A stretch of DNA of 64,000 nucleotides from Limnanthes douglasii subsp. nivea (GCA_036936605.1 JAUPFV010000005.1:4825670-4889669), one strand, 5' to 3'. Counted from the stretch's first letter, positions 23,111-35,551 are shown. Notes: generated by a model not told the origin, from the letters alone. Translations and numbers: made by a program.

Positions 23111-23879
23111 TTCAATTTTGGTTTTTATTGTGTATAATTAAGTCGCTGGAGAGAGGGTGATTTGAGATTTAATATTTGAATTGAATTTGGTTGAAGAATA
23201 TGATGGATATAAGAAATGTGAAGAAGAATACTTGAAGCAAAAGCAATCAGAGTACTTGAAGAAGATTTATAAAGAAGATAGGAAGAATATCAAATTTCTA
23301 CTCATCAACAAAAGAGTTCTTGAGTGCCACATTGTTGTGCTTCCTTGCGTACCTCTCGTTTATCAGTAACTTTGGGTCTATTCCTTTGGTTGAAGTGTTG
23401 ATGCTCCACTTAAGTGTATTGATTCTGGTACGACGAGTCCTGTGGGACTGGTTGTGAGCGGTGTGAAGAATACGTATGAAAAAAGTTTAAAGATTGAAGG
23501 CAACTTGTGAAGTTCTTCGCAAAGAAACACAACTTGTGAATTTCTTTACAAAGGTTTTGTCAGTATCTGAGTTTCATTTTCTTTTTTAACAAACTCTTAA
23601 TGCGTCTGTTGCATTGTGATTTTGAGATAGGGTGTTAGAGATATAAGGCCTAGTCCCAGTAGCACATATAGTTTCTTTATAAATAAGAGCTTTATACTCT
23701 ATGTAATTTGTTCACTTTCTAAATAATAAAACCCTAGTCGTCTTTTTTTGTTTATCTTTTTCAACACGACCAACATATATCTCATCACAAATGGAACTCA
23801 AATTTATATATTAAATATTTTCACAAATCAATTGTTATTACCCATTAAAATTAAATGTCTATGTTCTATATAATCGAAT

Positions 23880-25200
23880 TAGGTTGCCATTATTTGCAAT
23901 ATATTAATTTAAGAGTTTTACTCATATCCCTTTAGATGTTAACTTACTAAATTTTTGAGTCAATGCTTTGGTAAATGGATATGTCGGGTTCTCAATGAAA
24001 TACGCGTACGATGATTCCACTTTGAATCAATTGTCTAACGTATTCATGTCTTAGACATATATGTCTACACTTCTCATTGCATATGTTATTATATGCTCAA
24101 GAGTTGTTTTAACATTATGATATTCTGTTATTGGACTACTAATAAATTGACTTTATTTACTCATCATAAATAAAATATCATCCATAATCTGTAAATTTAT
24201 ATACATTAGACATCTTATAGCACTAGCGTGTTTCATTCAGCCAATACTCTTCCTTTATTTTCATGAGTTTAAAACTAAAATCGAAAGGCGTATGTTCTTA
24301 TTTGAATTTTATATGTTTAAATTTCAAGTACATTTTCAATGTGATGAGATTTATTTAAAACAAAACCCATATTATTTTTTAAAACCTTTATTCCCAAAAT
24401 AATATTTACCTCTTTGAGATCATTTATTTTAAAAGTAGAAGATAAAATCATGTTCATTCCATAATCCATTTCATTTCATTATCTAATATAAGTAAATTAT
24501 CTATGTTAGGCACACAATAACCCTCTTGTCACCACGAACCTTAGTGTATAAATAATTATCTGTGTATTTTGTCTAAACCCATTGGATACACTGCGTAGTT
24601 TTACTTTATTTTTTTGAAGTACAAAACCTCTGAGTTATTCCATGTAGGCCTCATTGTTAAGATCTTTATTTAACATATATTTAATGAATTTTTTGTTTGT
24701 ATACTGATGTAACTGCAAACATCATTCATATGCTCTTGGTTCTTGCAACCAAATCATGTGTCAAAATAATATATTCTTTTTTTTCTCGACAACCTTTGGT
24801 TTCCGTGTTTGTCTTAAATGCTTGAATGCTACCATCTGAGTGGCTACTAATTAGTTTTGAATCCGAAGGTAAATCAACCGATTCTCAAGTATTGGTTTGG
24901 ATTAATTTGATTTATTTCATCATTTATGGCATCTTTCCAAAATCCAAATTCTCGAAAGGATATTGTTTATTTATAATATTTAGTGTCATCTTCTAAAGAA
25001 AGCACCACCAAAATCATCTTTGTGGTTTTTTAACAATTTTATTCTATTAATTATAAAGAAGTTCTTTGATAAACAATCTCATCAAGTCCTACATCTCTAG
25101 GTTTTTTCTCCCTTTCACTCTTACGAGGTTCACGAGGTTGCTCCACAATAAAAGATAATTATTGTGAAGTTCTTCTCTTTATTTTCTGAATATTTTGATT
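23880..25200 (-). pseudogene. Decayed Ty1/copia pol
   Basis: Read on the minus strand with frameshifts: 24600-24700 gives 'NNEAYME' and 'GFVLQKNKVKLRSV', as in copia RT. 24330-24450 gives 'INDLKEVNIILGIKV' and 'SHHIENVL', the region after the copia YVDD motif. 23930-24060 gives 'HEYVRQLI' and 'PFTKALTQKFSKLTSKG', the RNase H end. Almost every segment contains stops. No LTR is assigned. Confidence 0.6.
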
Positions 25201-25329
25201 CATATTAACATCATATAACTTGTTCTTTGATTTGAGATTAGTTTTTATTTCTTTATTTTGATCTTGATCTTCTACAATTGTGGATTGTTTGTGTTTTAAT
25301 TTTATGTTTTTATTTTTTGAGTTATTTTA

Positions 25330-26235
25330 TTGTTGTTTAATAATTATATGATAGGTTTAGTCATGCTGATTATTTGATTTCATACATTCATGTAAATATT
25401 ATGATAATTATCTAAAAATAATGATTTCAAGAATCCATATTTGAAGATTTTGTTTTTGCTAGTTTGGTTGCAAAATTACGTGTTGTTTAGTTTTGAAATT
25501 ACAAGTGTTTACTAGGTGCATAATTACGTACAATCTGGTTCTAAAATTAGTCAGTGTTATTAGGGTGCAAAATTATATGTTACTTAGTTACGTAAAAAGA
25601 AAGTTGTTATGAAAAGTACAAGTATAATATCTGGTGTAAACTTATGTGTTACTTGGTAGCGCAATTATATTGTAAGCGGTTGCATAAAATGGGTGTGAAA
25701 TTGCGTTATATTTGGTTATGTAAAATACAATTGTAATTGAGATGTAAATTAATTTTTAAATTGATTATGCAATTACCTTATGATAGGTTGTGTAATTACG
25801 TTTTAACGGGTTACGAAATAACAATTTTGGTTGCGGGCATATGTTATAAATAAAATAAAATAAATTTTTAACTGTGGTGTGAAATTAGGGCTTAATAGGT
25901 TGTAAAATTACGTTATATTAGTTGCAATTGTGAAATAACAATATATGAATAAACTGTAAAAGAAAATTAATAACGCAACCAAAAAAGGTGTAATTTATAG
26001 ATATAAAACTTTTAAAAAACATAGTTAAGAAATAAACTAAATGTTTAATGATTTTATGTTTGATGTACGATATTTTTCTATTTTACGCTGGATCTCGTTA
26101 TGAGTTGCTCTTAAAATATATTGATTTTTCTTCTTCAGTTTTACAACATGATCTTCAAGAATAGTATTTGATTATTCAACTTCTTTAATCTATTATTGGT
26201 TTTTGTTTCTTATATTTCAATTTGTTTAGTGATGT
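25330..26235. repeat. AT-rich region with a recurring 'gttgcgtaattacg'-like motif
   Basis: Variants such as 'ggttgtgtaattacgtttta', 'ttgcaaaattacgtg' and 'gcgcaattata' recur every 25-40 bp. The same style of sequence returns at 31725-32400, on the far side of the inserted elements. No gene is seen. Confidence 0.5.
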
Positions 26236-26238
26236 CTT

Positions 26239-27510
26239 TGATGTAGCCTAGAAAGTCCAAACAAAAGCCTTTTTAATTTTATTTTATTTTATTCAAATAT
26301 CTTATGTATTTAAATCAAATCTAATTATATTAAGATTTTATTTTATTTTATTTTATTTTATTTTATTCAAATATTTTATGTATTTAAATAAAATCTAATT
26401 ATATTAAGATTTGATTTAGTTTTATTTAATTTTAAAATATTTATTTTATTTCCTTGTATTATAATTTAGGGTTTTGAGAAGCTCTTATATAAAGCCTCAT
26501 ATGCCTTAAGTTATTTTAAGTTTTTGGAATAATATATTTTTATATCTGAAAATTTCAGCTTTTGTTACCCGTAGATTAGGGTTTCATTATGTTACCCTTA
26601 AATTAGGGTTTCATCTATCGTTGCTTCTTCTTATACTTCCGTCGTGACATCAGTTTGGTATCAAAACCTCAGTTCCTGCTACGGGGCAAGCATGTTTTTG
26701 AATCTTGATTTCATCTGATTCAAGGTCTAAAGGAGAGAACAACACACGACCATGAAGATCTCAAAGATCGTTTGGTATGCGGGAGACACACTAGGCGTTT
26801 CAATGACGATCATATTGACCAGTTACTGAAGGAGTTTAAATTGACTACCAATTGTCGAATCAAGGTAAAAATTGCTTATCGAGATGCTGTCTCAGACTAT
26901 GAAGAGGTTTTCAAAACCATTTATTTCATCAATTGGACATGGGGATGTTGTCTTCAAGCTATGAAAAGGTTTTCGAAACTATTTTTTCCTTCAACTAGAT
27001 GGCTTCAATGTGACTTCGAATACGGAACACTCGATAAGAATTATCTTATTCCGATAAGGTCAACAATTATAATTCCCAATGTAACGATTGAATAAAATAA
27101 AATAAATAATTTAGGTTCTTGATGGTGATGGTGTTGTGAATTCGATGACGAATTCTTGTCAGCCAGGAGGATGATGTAGCCCAGAAAGTCCAAACAAAAG
27201 CCTTTTTAATTTTATTTTATTTTATTCAAATATCTTATGTATTTAAATCAAATCTAATTATATTAAGATTTTATTTTATTTTATTTTATTTTAAAATATT
27301 TATTTTATTTCCTTGTATTATAATTTAGGGTTTTGAGAAGCTCTTATATAAAGCCTCATACGCCTTAAGTTATTTTAAGTTTTTGGAATTATATATTTTT
27401 ATATCTGAAAATTTCAGCTTTTGTTACCCTTAGATTAGGGTTTCATTATGTTACCCTTGAATTAGGGTTTTATCTATCGTTACTTCTTCTTCTACTTCTC
27501 CGCGATATCA
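26239..27510 (+). mobile_element. TRIM-like non-autonomous LTR retrotransposon
   Basis: The LTRs are 26239-26652 and 27172-27510, both starting 'tgatgtagcc.agaaagtcc' and ending 'atca'. The left one is longer because of a duplicated 'attttattttattcaaat' segment. A PBS 'tggtatcaaaac' (26656) follows the left LTR and a purine run 'aggagga' precedes the right. Flanks are GTCTT (26234-26238) and GTTTT (27511-27515), one change from a 5-bp TSD. The 520-bp interior has one ORF (26772-27095) without known domain, perhaps a gag relic. A LARD label is possible; TRIM fits the size. Confidence 0.75.
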
Positions 27511-29369
27511 GTTTTGGCACCCACCGAGGGCATGGGGTAGAGATCAAACCCTTCACTATGCATCCAATCCATGCTGACGCTTCGCCACGGTCCTTCCGGT
27601 ATTGGGAGTGGTAGGTATAGACCTGCGTTGGAGGATATACCTTTTGCCACCTGGCCAACCCGACAACCAGCTACAAAACGGATAACATCTCGCCTCAAAT
27701 GCGGCCAGAAGAACTGACTGGATATAGAGTGAAGGGTTTGATCTCTACCCTCATGACCCTCGTTGTGTCTCTCTTGTACAATCAGTAACCTCAAACTGCC
27801 CTCATGAACACAAAGTAAATTACCTTTGAAGAGGTAATCGTTGCTCACTGCAAAATCTTTTCTCAAACCTGCGCTGACGTCCTCTAGAATAGGACCAAAA
27901 TATGGATCGGTAGCCAATAGATTCTTCATCATCTCGAATCCCACAACTTCTCCTTCCATACGAATCATCATGCTGCGTCGGCTCAGTGCGTCAGCTACGT
28001 GGTTAACTGTCCCCGAAGTATGTTTAATGGAAAAGGTAAATTGTTGAGTAAATGCTGCCCAACGTGCATGCCGGGAAGAGAGTTTCCCCTGACTCTGCAG
28101 ATGCTTTAAGGCATCATGATCGGTATATAGGACAAAGTCATTGTAGGCCAAGTAGGAACTCCAGTGCTTCAAAGCTCGTACAACTGCATATAACTCTTTG
28201 TCATAGGTGCTGTAGTTAAGTTTAGATCCACTTAACTTTTCGCTGAAGTATGCTACAGGGCGACCTTGTTGGCTGAGTACAGCGCCAATGCCCAATCCAG
28301 ATGCATCACAATGCAATTCAAATCCTGTAGAAAAGTCAGGTAAAACCAGAATCGTTGCAGTGGTAAGTCTTATCTTGATTTCCTCAAACGCCTTAGCTGC
28401 TTCAGGGGTCCAACAGAATGTCTTGCCCTTCACACACTCTGTAATAGGAGCCATAACAGTGCTGACGTTATGTATGAACCGTCTGTAAAAGGAGACCAAT
28501 CCGTGAAAAGAGCGGATTTCAGTGATGGAAGTAGGAATAGGCCAGTCTCGCACGGCTGCCAGTTTCGACTGATCCACTGAAAGCCCATCTTTTGACACGA
28601 TATACCCCAAGAAGACGACCGAATCTGTCATAAAACAACACTTATCGAGTCCTCCATAAAACTCCTCTCGCCTCAAAACAACCAACACCTCGCATAAGTG
28701 CTGGAGATGCAGCTCTTCCGTGGTACTATAGATAAGAATATCATCAAAGTACACAACAAGAAATTTTCCGATGAACCGGCGAAATACCTGGTTCATAACC
28801 TGCATGAACGTGCTAGGAGCGTTCGAAAGACCGAATGGCATTACCATCCATTCAAACAAACCTTCTCGGGTCTTGAAGGCTGTTTTCCACTCATCCCTCA
28901 TACGAATACGAATCTGGTGGTATCCGTTCTTCAAATCCAGTTTCGTAAACACAGTAGCACCATTCAATTAATACAGTAAATCATCAAGGCGAGGAATATG
29001 AAACCGATACCTGACTGTAATTTTGTTGATAGCCCGGCTAGCCACACACATTCTCATTGAGCCATCCTTCTTTGGTATTAATAGTGCAGGAACTGCACAA
29101 GGACTAAGACTCTCCCGGGTGTGGCCTTTCGTTAACAGTTCCTGCACCTGTCTGCGGAGCTCTTCATGCTCTTTTGGGCTCATCCGATAATGCGGTCGGT
29201 TTGGTAGGCTAGCACCCGGTACAAGGTCAATCTGGTGTTGGATATCTGTCATTGGAGGAAGACCTGTAGGTAAAGTATCGGGAAAGACAATAGAGAATTC
29301 TGCTAAAAGCGGCCGAACTCGCTCCGGTATACCAGCAAATGGATCAGTACTAAATTCTTTAACCACCAA
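27511..29369 (-). pseudogene. Gypsy RT, RNase H and start of integrase
   Basis: 29369-28968 has the RT N-terminal part ('[20 protein letters not shown]', '[18 protein letters not shown]'), with a stop before the next block. 28967 onward is open for about 490 codons: 'TKLDLKNGYHQIRI', 'MPFGLSNAPSTFM', 'VYFDDILIYS', RNase H 'LHCDASGLGIGAVLSQ' and 'VLYTDHDALKHL', then the integrase zinc finger region 'HNEGHEGRDQT'. There the second Cys of the 'C..C' pair reads Gly ('GCRVGQ'). The core starts 'WRSVSMDW' and is cut off, with foreign codons at the end. Confidence 0.85.
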
Positions 29370-31142
29370 AAGATAGACACTCCCTGTTTCATGAGCATAT
29401 TCTATAAACGCCTTTCGAGCTAGAAAGTTCTGACCCCACTCATTTGATACTGCAAGGGCAGGTTTTGGAGAAACCTCTCTAGTTGGTGTTAATATGAACC
29501 TGACATTATTCCATATAAAATTGTAGCGGTTCCTCCTACCATCATATGTGACACTTCTATCATATTGCCAGGGTCAGCCTAGCAACAAGTGACACGCATC
29601 CATCCCAATGAAATCGCACCAAGCTTTATCCCTATAGTTACCAATAGAGAAAGATACCAGACATCTTCTAGAGATACTTACCTCACTACCTTTCTTTAAC
29701 CAGGCAAGCTTGTAGGGGTTTGGGTGGTCTTCTGTTTTCAGGGCCAGTTTCTGGACAACTTCTTCAGAGATAACATTTTCGCAGCTCCTTTAATCAATAA
29801 CGAATTTGCATACCTTTCCCCTAATAGTACAAGTCGATTGGAAAATATTGTTCTGCAGCCAATCATCCCCATCACGTTTGGCTTTCGGCGTCAGGCAGAT
29901 ACGCCTTAAAACCAATGCTTGACCAATATCTCCTCTTGTAACCTGGTCCTCTGGAACCTCATCAACAATATCCTCTGGTTTTTCATCAAACTGTGGCTCG
30001 CCCTCCAGGGAAAAATCAACAGTTTCAGCGAACAGACCCCTCGGGTGTTGTGGTTGTTGTCGTAGTTTTGGACACTGTAAAGCAACGTGCCCTAGTTCAT
30101 GACAATGGTAGCACCGGACCTGTGAGGAAGTAACTGTGCGACTAGGGACCTGCAAATTAGCACCTGTGCGCATAGGAGAAGTAGTTGGCACTCCTGGGTT
30201 AGGGCTTGGAACCGTCCTTTTAGGGAATGCCAATGGATTTGTTCTGGCAGTGTCTCCTCCATAAGGCCTTCGTGAAAGGACTTTCTCCAGATGCAGTGCA
30301 CGCTGATGTGCTTCAGACACATTCACAGGGTCGAACATATTCAGCTGGTCCTGAAACTGCTGTCGCATCCCCCTTATATAGCGAGATACTGGCTGATCTG
30401 CTGAATCAGTAATATATACACGGTTTTACAGCGTGAAAAAATCGTTAGTGTACTCGTCAACAGTCTTTGACCCTTGTTTAAGGTTTTGGAGCTGCTGATA
30501 CATTATGCGAGTATAGTTCTAAGGCAAAAACGCAGCCCTCATGTGCTTCACAAACTTAGCCCATTTTTATTTTTGGCTTACCGTGCCTTGATCTGGTCTG
30601 CTTGAGCTGTTGCCACCAGGATGCAACTCGGCCTTGGAACTTAGTTGCAGCCAACTGTACCCGTTTGCATCCGGAACCTTCTTTAAATCAAGGACTTCTT
30701 CAACTGAGGCGATCCATTCTAAAAACTCCTCCGGTGCAAGACCCCCTTGGAACTCTGGGATCTCCAATCTGAATCTAGATTCCCACCGGTTGTTGGCGTT
30801 CAGATCAGAATCTCTCGGTGGCGGTTGCTCAAAGACTTGGTCACGATAGTCTTATGGTGAGTATTGACCCCTAACTTGTTCTCGCCGAGGAGCAAACGGA
30901 TTCCGCTTGCGGTCGATCTCTCTCTCAGAACCCGACGGTTGGTTGCTCGAACCTAGAGCTCAAAATTTATTGGTTTGATTGTTCAACAGCCTGTGTAGTG
31001 CTTCTTGTATGTCTCTCAACTGATTTCCCAATGAGTGCATCTGTTCACCAACCTGGGATTGAAATTGACCGAATTCATCACGGTCGACCGATTCGGTGAT
31101 CGGAAGAGTGGACTTCCTCTGAAAAGATCGCTTTGGCGGCAT
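29370..31142 (-). pseudogene. Gypsy gag, zinc knuckle and protease, decayed
   Basis: The likely start is ATG 31142 ('MPPKRSFQRKS'). Gag pieces: 30960-31142, 30567-30767 ('EIPEFQGGLAPEEFLEWI') and 30368-29790, broken by stops. A CCHC knuckle 'CYHCHELGHVALQC' lies at about 30110. The protease begins 'VCKFVID' and meets a stop at 29790, exactly where the active-site residue after Asp should be. Homologous protease sequence continues leftward to 29400 with another stop. Confidence 0.75.
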
Positions 31143-31170
31143 ACCATCGTTACCCACGCCGTAGGAAACG

Positions 31171-31184
31171 TGGCTCTGATACCA
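31171..31184 (-). promoter_or_regulatory. Primer-binding site (initiator Met tRNA) of the gypsy element
   Basis: The minus strand reads 'TGGTATCAGAGCCA', the canonical plant iMet primer site, three bases after the LTR end. Confidence 0.85.
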
Positions 31185-31187
31185 ATA

Positions 31188-31700
31188 TGGTATCGTCAAG
31201 CTACGAGATGTAACAGATGGCTGAAAATTCAGAAAAAGAAGATGAACAATAGAAGATGGATAGTTATAATCCTAGATTAGAGTAAAGGAGACTTTAAAGA
31301 AAATCAAAATTCTATTCAAAAAAGTCTGCGGCAAAACTAGAGTTTGAGAGCCTTTTATAGAAGTGCTCGAAACCCTAGCCCAAAATTACAGCTTTTTTCC
31401 TTATGCAATAAAATAAAGCTCAGCCCAATTTCAAAGCGATTGGAGCTGGTTATGTATTTTAATAAAATAGGAAAATGCATAAAATTTAATAAAACAGCAA
31501 AACGAGGGTTTAAACGACTAAATTTAGGGCCTGAACTTCATCACGTGATGATGCTTTCAAAAATCGTTGGGCTTCTCGACGCGTTTGATTTGAGTGGTCG
31601 CATCGCCTAATTCTGATATCTGGGCCCCAAATAAAGCCTGTTTTCGTTTGTCCAAAAGGGCCATATAGTCATAGGCTTGTGCAACTACACCAATCTTCGT
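31188..31700 (-). repeat. 5' LTR of the gypsy element (outer end uncertain)
   Basis: The inner end 'tggtatcg' (plus strand) is fixed by the PBS. A minus-strand TATA-like 'ctataaaagg' lies near 31355-31365, about 170 bp from the LTR end. Without the partner LTR the outer end can only be placed near 31690-31720. Confidence 0.6.
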
Positions 31701-31724
31701 CTAAATACATATCTTGTGCATGTA

Positions 31725-32400
31725 AAATAAAATAAACTAAGGTTTGTCAAATTGCGGTTGTGTAATTACGTGGAATCGTGTTGTAAAAATACACATTAGA
31801 TGGGTTAAACATGATTGCGTAATCGTGAGTGACTTATTTGTATAATTGTGAGTAACTTGCGTGCAAATTTAGTTTTTCTGTTGTAAAAAAAGACTAACTT
31901 ACTTGTTGAAATATATTCTTCAAATTGTTTAATTCTTTCTGAGCATTTTTTATTTTGTATATAAGTTGAAATATATCTGGAATTCTTAATGTGAATAATA
32001 TTAATTCTTTGACTTTTTTTATCTACGTTACAAAGTTAATATACATGTAGATTAATGTTAAAACTATGTGTTAGTTTGGTGCATGAATGTGTTCATTTAG
32101 GTAGTGAAATGTTTTCTTAGTTCTAAAATAAAGGATAGAAACTAGAGTTGAAGACTGACAGTAAGTTGGGTGCGTAAATACGTTAAAGTTTGTTGTGAAA
32201 TAGGTTTGTTAGTTTGAAAACAGAAAAGAAACTGTTCTGAAAAACTTACTACATTTGATTGCGTAAATACGTATAATTGAGCTGTGAAAAAAAATCATTC
32301 ATAAGCTTTAAACAGGTACGCAAATAATTCTTATGTTACTTATTGTACTATTTGTTGTGTAAAAAGATATATAAATCATCAAAACCAAACACGAATATTT
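31725..32400. repeat. AT-rich region with 'ttgcgtaattacg'-like motifs (continuation of 25330-26235)
   Basis: It contains 'ggttgtgtaattacgtggaa', 'gattgcgtaatcgtgag', 'ggtgcgtaaatacgtt' and 'gattgcgtaaatacgt'. Same style as 25330-26235; probably one older sequence split by the TRIM and gypsy insertions. No gene. Confidence 0.45.
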
Positions 32401-32679
32401 TTTAGGTCAAACATAATTACAAACACAACAATTAAAAAATTAAACACGAACGATAATAATTTTCATCTAAAACGTGATTTAGTAATTATTTCATGCTTAA
32501 ATTATTTCAAAATTTACTGAAAATTTGCTAAAAAAACTGTAATTTCAGAGATTTGAGTGTTTGAAATTTATAAAATGAGAAATATAGGATTTTTAAGTGG
32601 AAAAAGTAAATGAAACTCTTAAAAAAAATTATATCCGAAAAAATATTATTAATTTTTTTATGTAGCGAATAAAATAAAG

Positions 32680-33739
32680 AGAAAAGTACGAGTAAATACC
32701 TTCTCAACTATGTAATTACCCGGCGGTACCCGTTTTTTGGATAGTGTCACTTGGTACCTCGAACTGAAATTTGGACAAAAATACCCCCGATCAAATATAG
32801 GCGCGCGTTGGTAAAAAAAAAATTAAAAAAAAAAACTCGTACAATTCTCAGGATGCGAATTGCTTGCAAATTCTCAAGATGCGAATTGCTTGCAAACTCT
32901 CAGGATTTCTGAACGATTCTCATGATAAGATGTGAATTGCTTGCAACTCTCAGGATTTCTGAACGATTCTCATGATAAGATGCGAATTGCTTGTAACTCT
33001 CAGGATTTCTGAACGATTCTCATGATAAGATGCGAATTACTTGCAAAAAAAACAAACTGGTACGATTCTCAGGATGCGAATTGCTTGCAAACTCTCAGGA
33101 TTTCTGAACGATTCTCATGATAAGATGCGAATTCCTTGCAACTCTCAGGATTTCTGAACGATTCTCATGATAAGATGCGAATTGCTTGCAAACTCTCAGG
33201 ATTTCTGAACGATTCTTATGATAAGATGCGAATTGCTTGCAAAAAAAAACTGGTACAATTCTCAGGATGCGAATTGCTTGCAAACTCTCAGGATTTCTGA
33301 ACGATTCTCATGATAAAATGCGAATTGCTTGCAACTCTTAGGATTTCTAAACGATTCTCATGATAAGATGCGAATTGTTACTGGTGAAATTTTATGTTTT
33401 TTTAAAGATAAAAAAATATCATCAATGGATCTAGTTTTGTTCATTTTTAAAAAACAAAAGTGATGGTACTTTCATTTATTTTTTTCGAGCTCCGGTTCGA
33501 AAGATACGGATCTTTTAAAAATAAAATTAAAGGAAAGTAGGAAAGAGAAGGAAAAAGAAGGAAAAAGAAATTTTGGTTACCTGGCTGTTCATGAATAGTG
33601 AAGGTAGTTAGGGTATTAAAATAAAGTTAGGTACATGTGATAGTTAGGGAGCTGAGTTGGGTATTAAGTGACAATTGATCAAACTTTAAGTACTAGATGA
33701 CAATAAAATAGTTGAGTAGGTATCTTTGTACAATTTCCC
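32680..33739. mobile_element. Foldback (MULE-type) element with internal minisatellite
   Basis: The left arm is 'gagaaaagtacgagtaaata' then 'ccttctcaactat' and 'gtcacttggtacc'. The right arm on the other strand is 'gggaaattgtacaaagatac' then 'ctactcaactat' and 'gtcacttaatacc'. This gives imperfect inverted repeats of about 90 bp. Both sides carry the 9-bp direct repeat 'taaaataaa' (32671-32679 and 33740-33748). It is non-coding. Confidence 0.7.
32830..33390. repeat. Minisatellite, about 50-bp unit, inside the foldback element
   Basis: The unit contains 'caggatttctgaacgattct' and 'catgataagatgcgaattgc'. About eight full copies are present. The variant start 'aactggtacgattctcagga' recurs after A-runs near 32840, 33050 and 33250, giving a higher-order period near 200 bp. 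Any ORF through it is an artefact. Confidence 0.9.
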
Positions 33740-33748
33740 TAAAATAAA

Positions 33749-35550
33749 TTCAAACCAATTTTATACGTTAATTATTTCTACTATATGTATATTTATCGAA
33801 ATCCACTTGGACAAAATTGTTCGAAACTAAGATCAGTTGGTCATCGAATTGAAATCTACCAATAAATTCTGTTGCATTATTGTACATGTATAAAACTAAT
33901 TTAAATTCTTTGGTGGGTCCCATATTTATATTTTATCACTAATTAATCCAAGATTATCTCTTAAGTTCAAATAAAAATATGACTAATGTAATATCTTTAG
34001 AATGCAAGGGTATATATGTAATATGTGTAAGCAAAACACAGTTTCAAATATTTTCAAATCTAACTTTATAGGAGAGCTTTAAGGCTGAGCCTTTCATAAC
34101 GGTCAAATAACGGGTGTTACGCTAAACGGATGAAACAAACGCCGTCACTTCTAACGCCCAAATAGTGTAAATATGCAAAATGCTCTCATGCCCTTCGTTT
34201 TATCTTTTCTTTTCAATTTGATATTATGTCAAAATAAAAATTTGATATAATTATTAACAATTTATTAGAGTTGGATGTTATTTAATTTTAAAAAAATCAT
34301 TCTTATATAAGATATTTAAAATTTAGGGATTTATACCAATTGGGTAAAAAAACATATCCAATTTACTAATAAGTCCAGACTTAAATAGATTTTACCAAGA
34401 TCTACCAAAATATGATTTTATTTATCTATTAGTGCAAACTTAAATTTTAAATACAATTTTACCTTTAATAAATTTATAATATGGCAAAGAAAGTTTGAGG
34501 AGAAAGAATTGATTTTGATTTGGGGATGTAATTGTTTTGTTTTTATAGATAATCGAGTCTTTTTTTAAATGAGTTGGAAAATGGATCTGTTAGGGTATGG
34601 TTGGGTAAATAGAGACAAATTTTAGACCCATTACGTAAGTCTCTTTTATAAATAATAGATTTCAATTTTTATAGACGGACTTGTAAGTAAATGACCACGT
34701 ACTTGTAAGTAAATTACCAGGAGTAAAGTAGTTATTGTTGATAAAAATATTTATTTTAAAAGATATGAAAAAAGTTATTTAAAAATAAAAATAAAAATAA
34801 TTATTTTTACAAATAAAAAAAAACAATTCCACTAATAGAATCGTCCATTTTCATATCTAAGAGTTATTTTTCAAGCCTAAGAAAAAAAAATACTTATTGA
34901 AACTGTGTTTCAATAGTTAGTGGAATTTAAAGTTGAAAATAATAATTATTTTCAAAAATTATTTAAAAATAATAAAAATAATTATTATTATTTTCACAAA
35001 TTATTTAAAAATACTTATTAAAAATTATTTAAAAATAATAAAAATAATAATTATTTTCATAAATTTTCACAAATTTAAAGTTGTGTTTCACATTTTTTGT
35101 TTCAAAATAAAATGTTTTGCAAACTATATAAACGAGGATTATAAAACACGAGATATTTACATAAATAATTTTAAAGATTATATTATTATTTTTTGCACTT
35201 TTCATTTTAAAGTAGGATATTTTACAAAGAAAATAAGGGAAAACTATAAAAGGTGAGATGTTTACCTTAGGCTATTCTAAAGATTTGTATTTTTTTTTTC
35301 ACATTTTTCATTTCAAAAAAAAAAATTACAAATGAAATAAGGACTATCAAACGCAATATATTTACTTTGATGACTTTAAAAGTTGTATATAATAATAATA
35401 ATAATAAAATTTTATATGATTTAAAAAGAATCAAATGATTTTAACTACAACAAAAGAATACAAAATACAAAAGTGAATTGAAAAAGAAGTAAAAGTTAAA
35501 GGAGCATTCATACAATAAATTTACCGTCTTCACGATTTTTTAACGATTAC
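33749..35550. other. AT-rich intergenic region upstream of the Kinesin-5 gene
   Basis: No gene is supported. 34740-35060 has repeated 'aattatttaaaaataataaa'-type sequence. Several AACGG cores lie at 34095-34140, including 'cataacggtca' (34095-34105), which is one base from the MSA consensus but about 1.5 kb upstream of the leader. Confidence 0.5.
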
Positions 35551-35551
35551 C

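Larger units (their letters stand above)
21676..23768 (+). mobile_element. Probable small LTR element (about 130-bp LTRs) with nested sequences
   Basis: 21678-21809 and 23634-23768 are direct repeats: 'ttagagatataaggcct' start, 'ctttctaaataataaa' and '.tagtcgt.ttttttgtt', ending in 'aca'. After the left copy comes 'tgggatctgggcg', 10 of 13 bases like the initiator-Met primer site. The interior holds a Tat-type LTR and a hexamer array, plus a Lys-rich ORF at 23181-23369 without known domain. No clean TSD was found. It is a possible non-autonomous element. Confidence 0.45.
27511..31720 (-). mobile_element. Truncated chromovirus-like Ty3/gypsy element
   Basis: From right to left: 5' LTR (31188 to about 31700), PBS, gag, zinc knuckle, protease, RT, RNase H, integrase start. 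The element ends abruptly inside the integrase core at about 27511, where the TRIM-like element begins. The rest of integrase and the 3' LTR are absent from the window. Amino-acid style ('TKLDLKNGYHQIRI', 'YFDDILIYS') fits the plant chromovirus/Reina-Tekay group; the exact clade is not settled. Confidence 0.8.

Noticed and set aside
33095..33283. ORF with repeated 'FASYHENRSEILRV' units
   Set aside because: It is the reverse translation of the minisatellite inside the foldback element; copies contain stops and frame changes.
34740..35470. AT-rich repeats as a possible matrix attachment region or replication origin
   Set aside because: Composition alone is not evidence; no defined motif.
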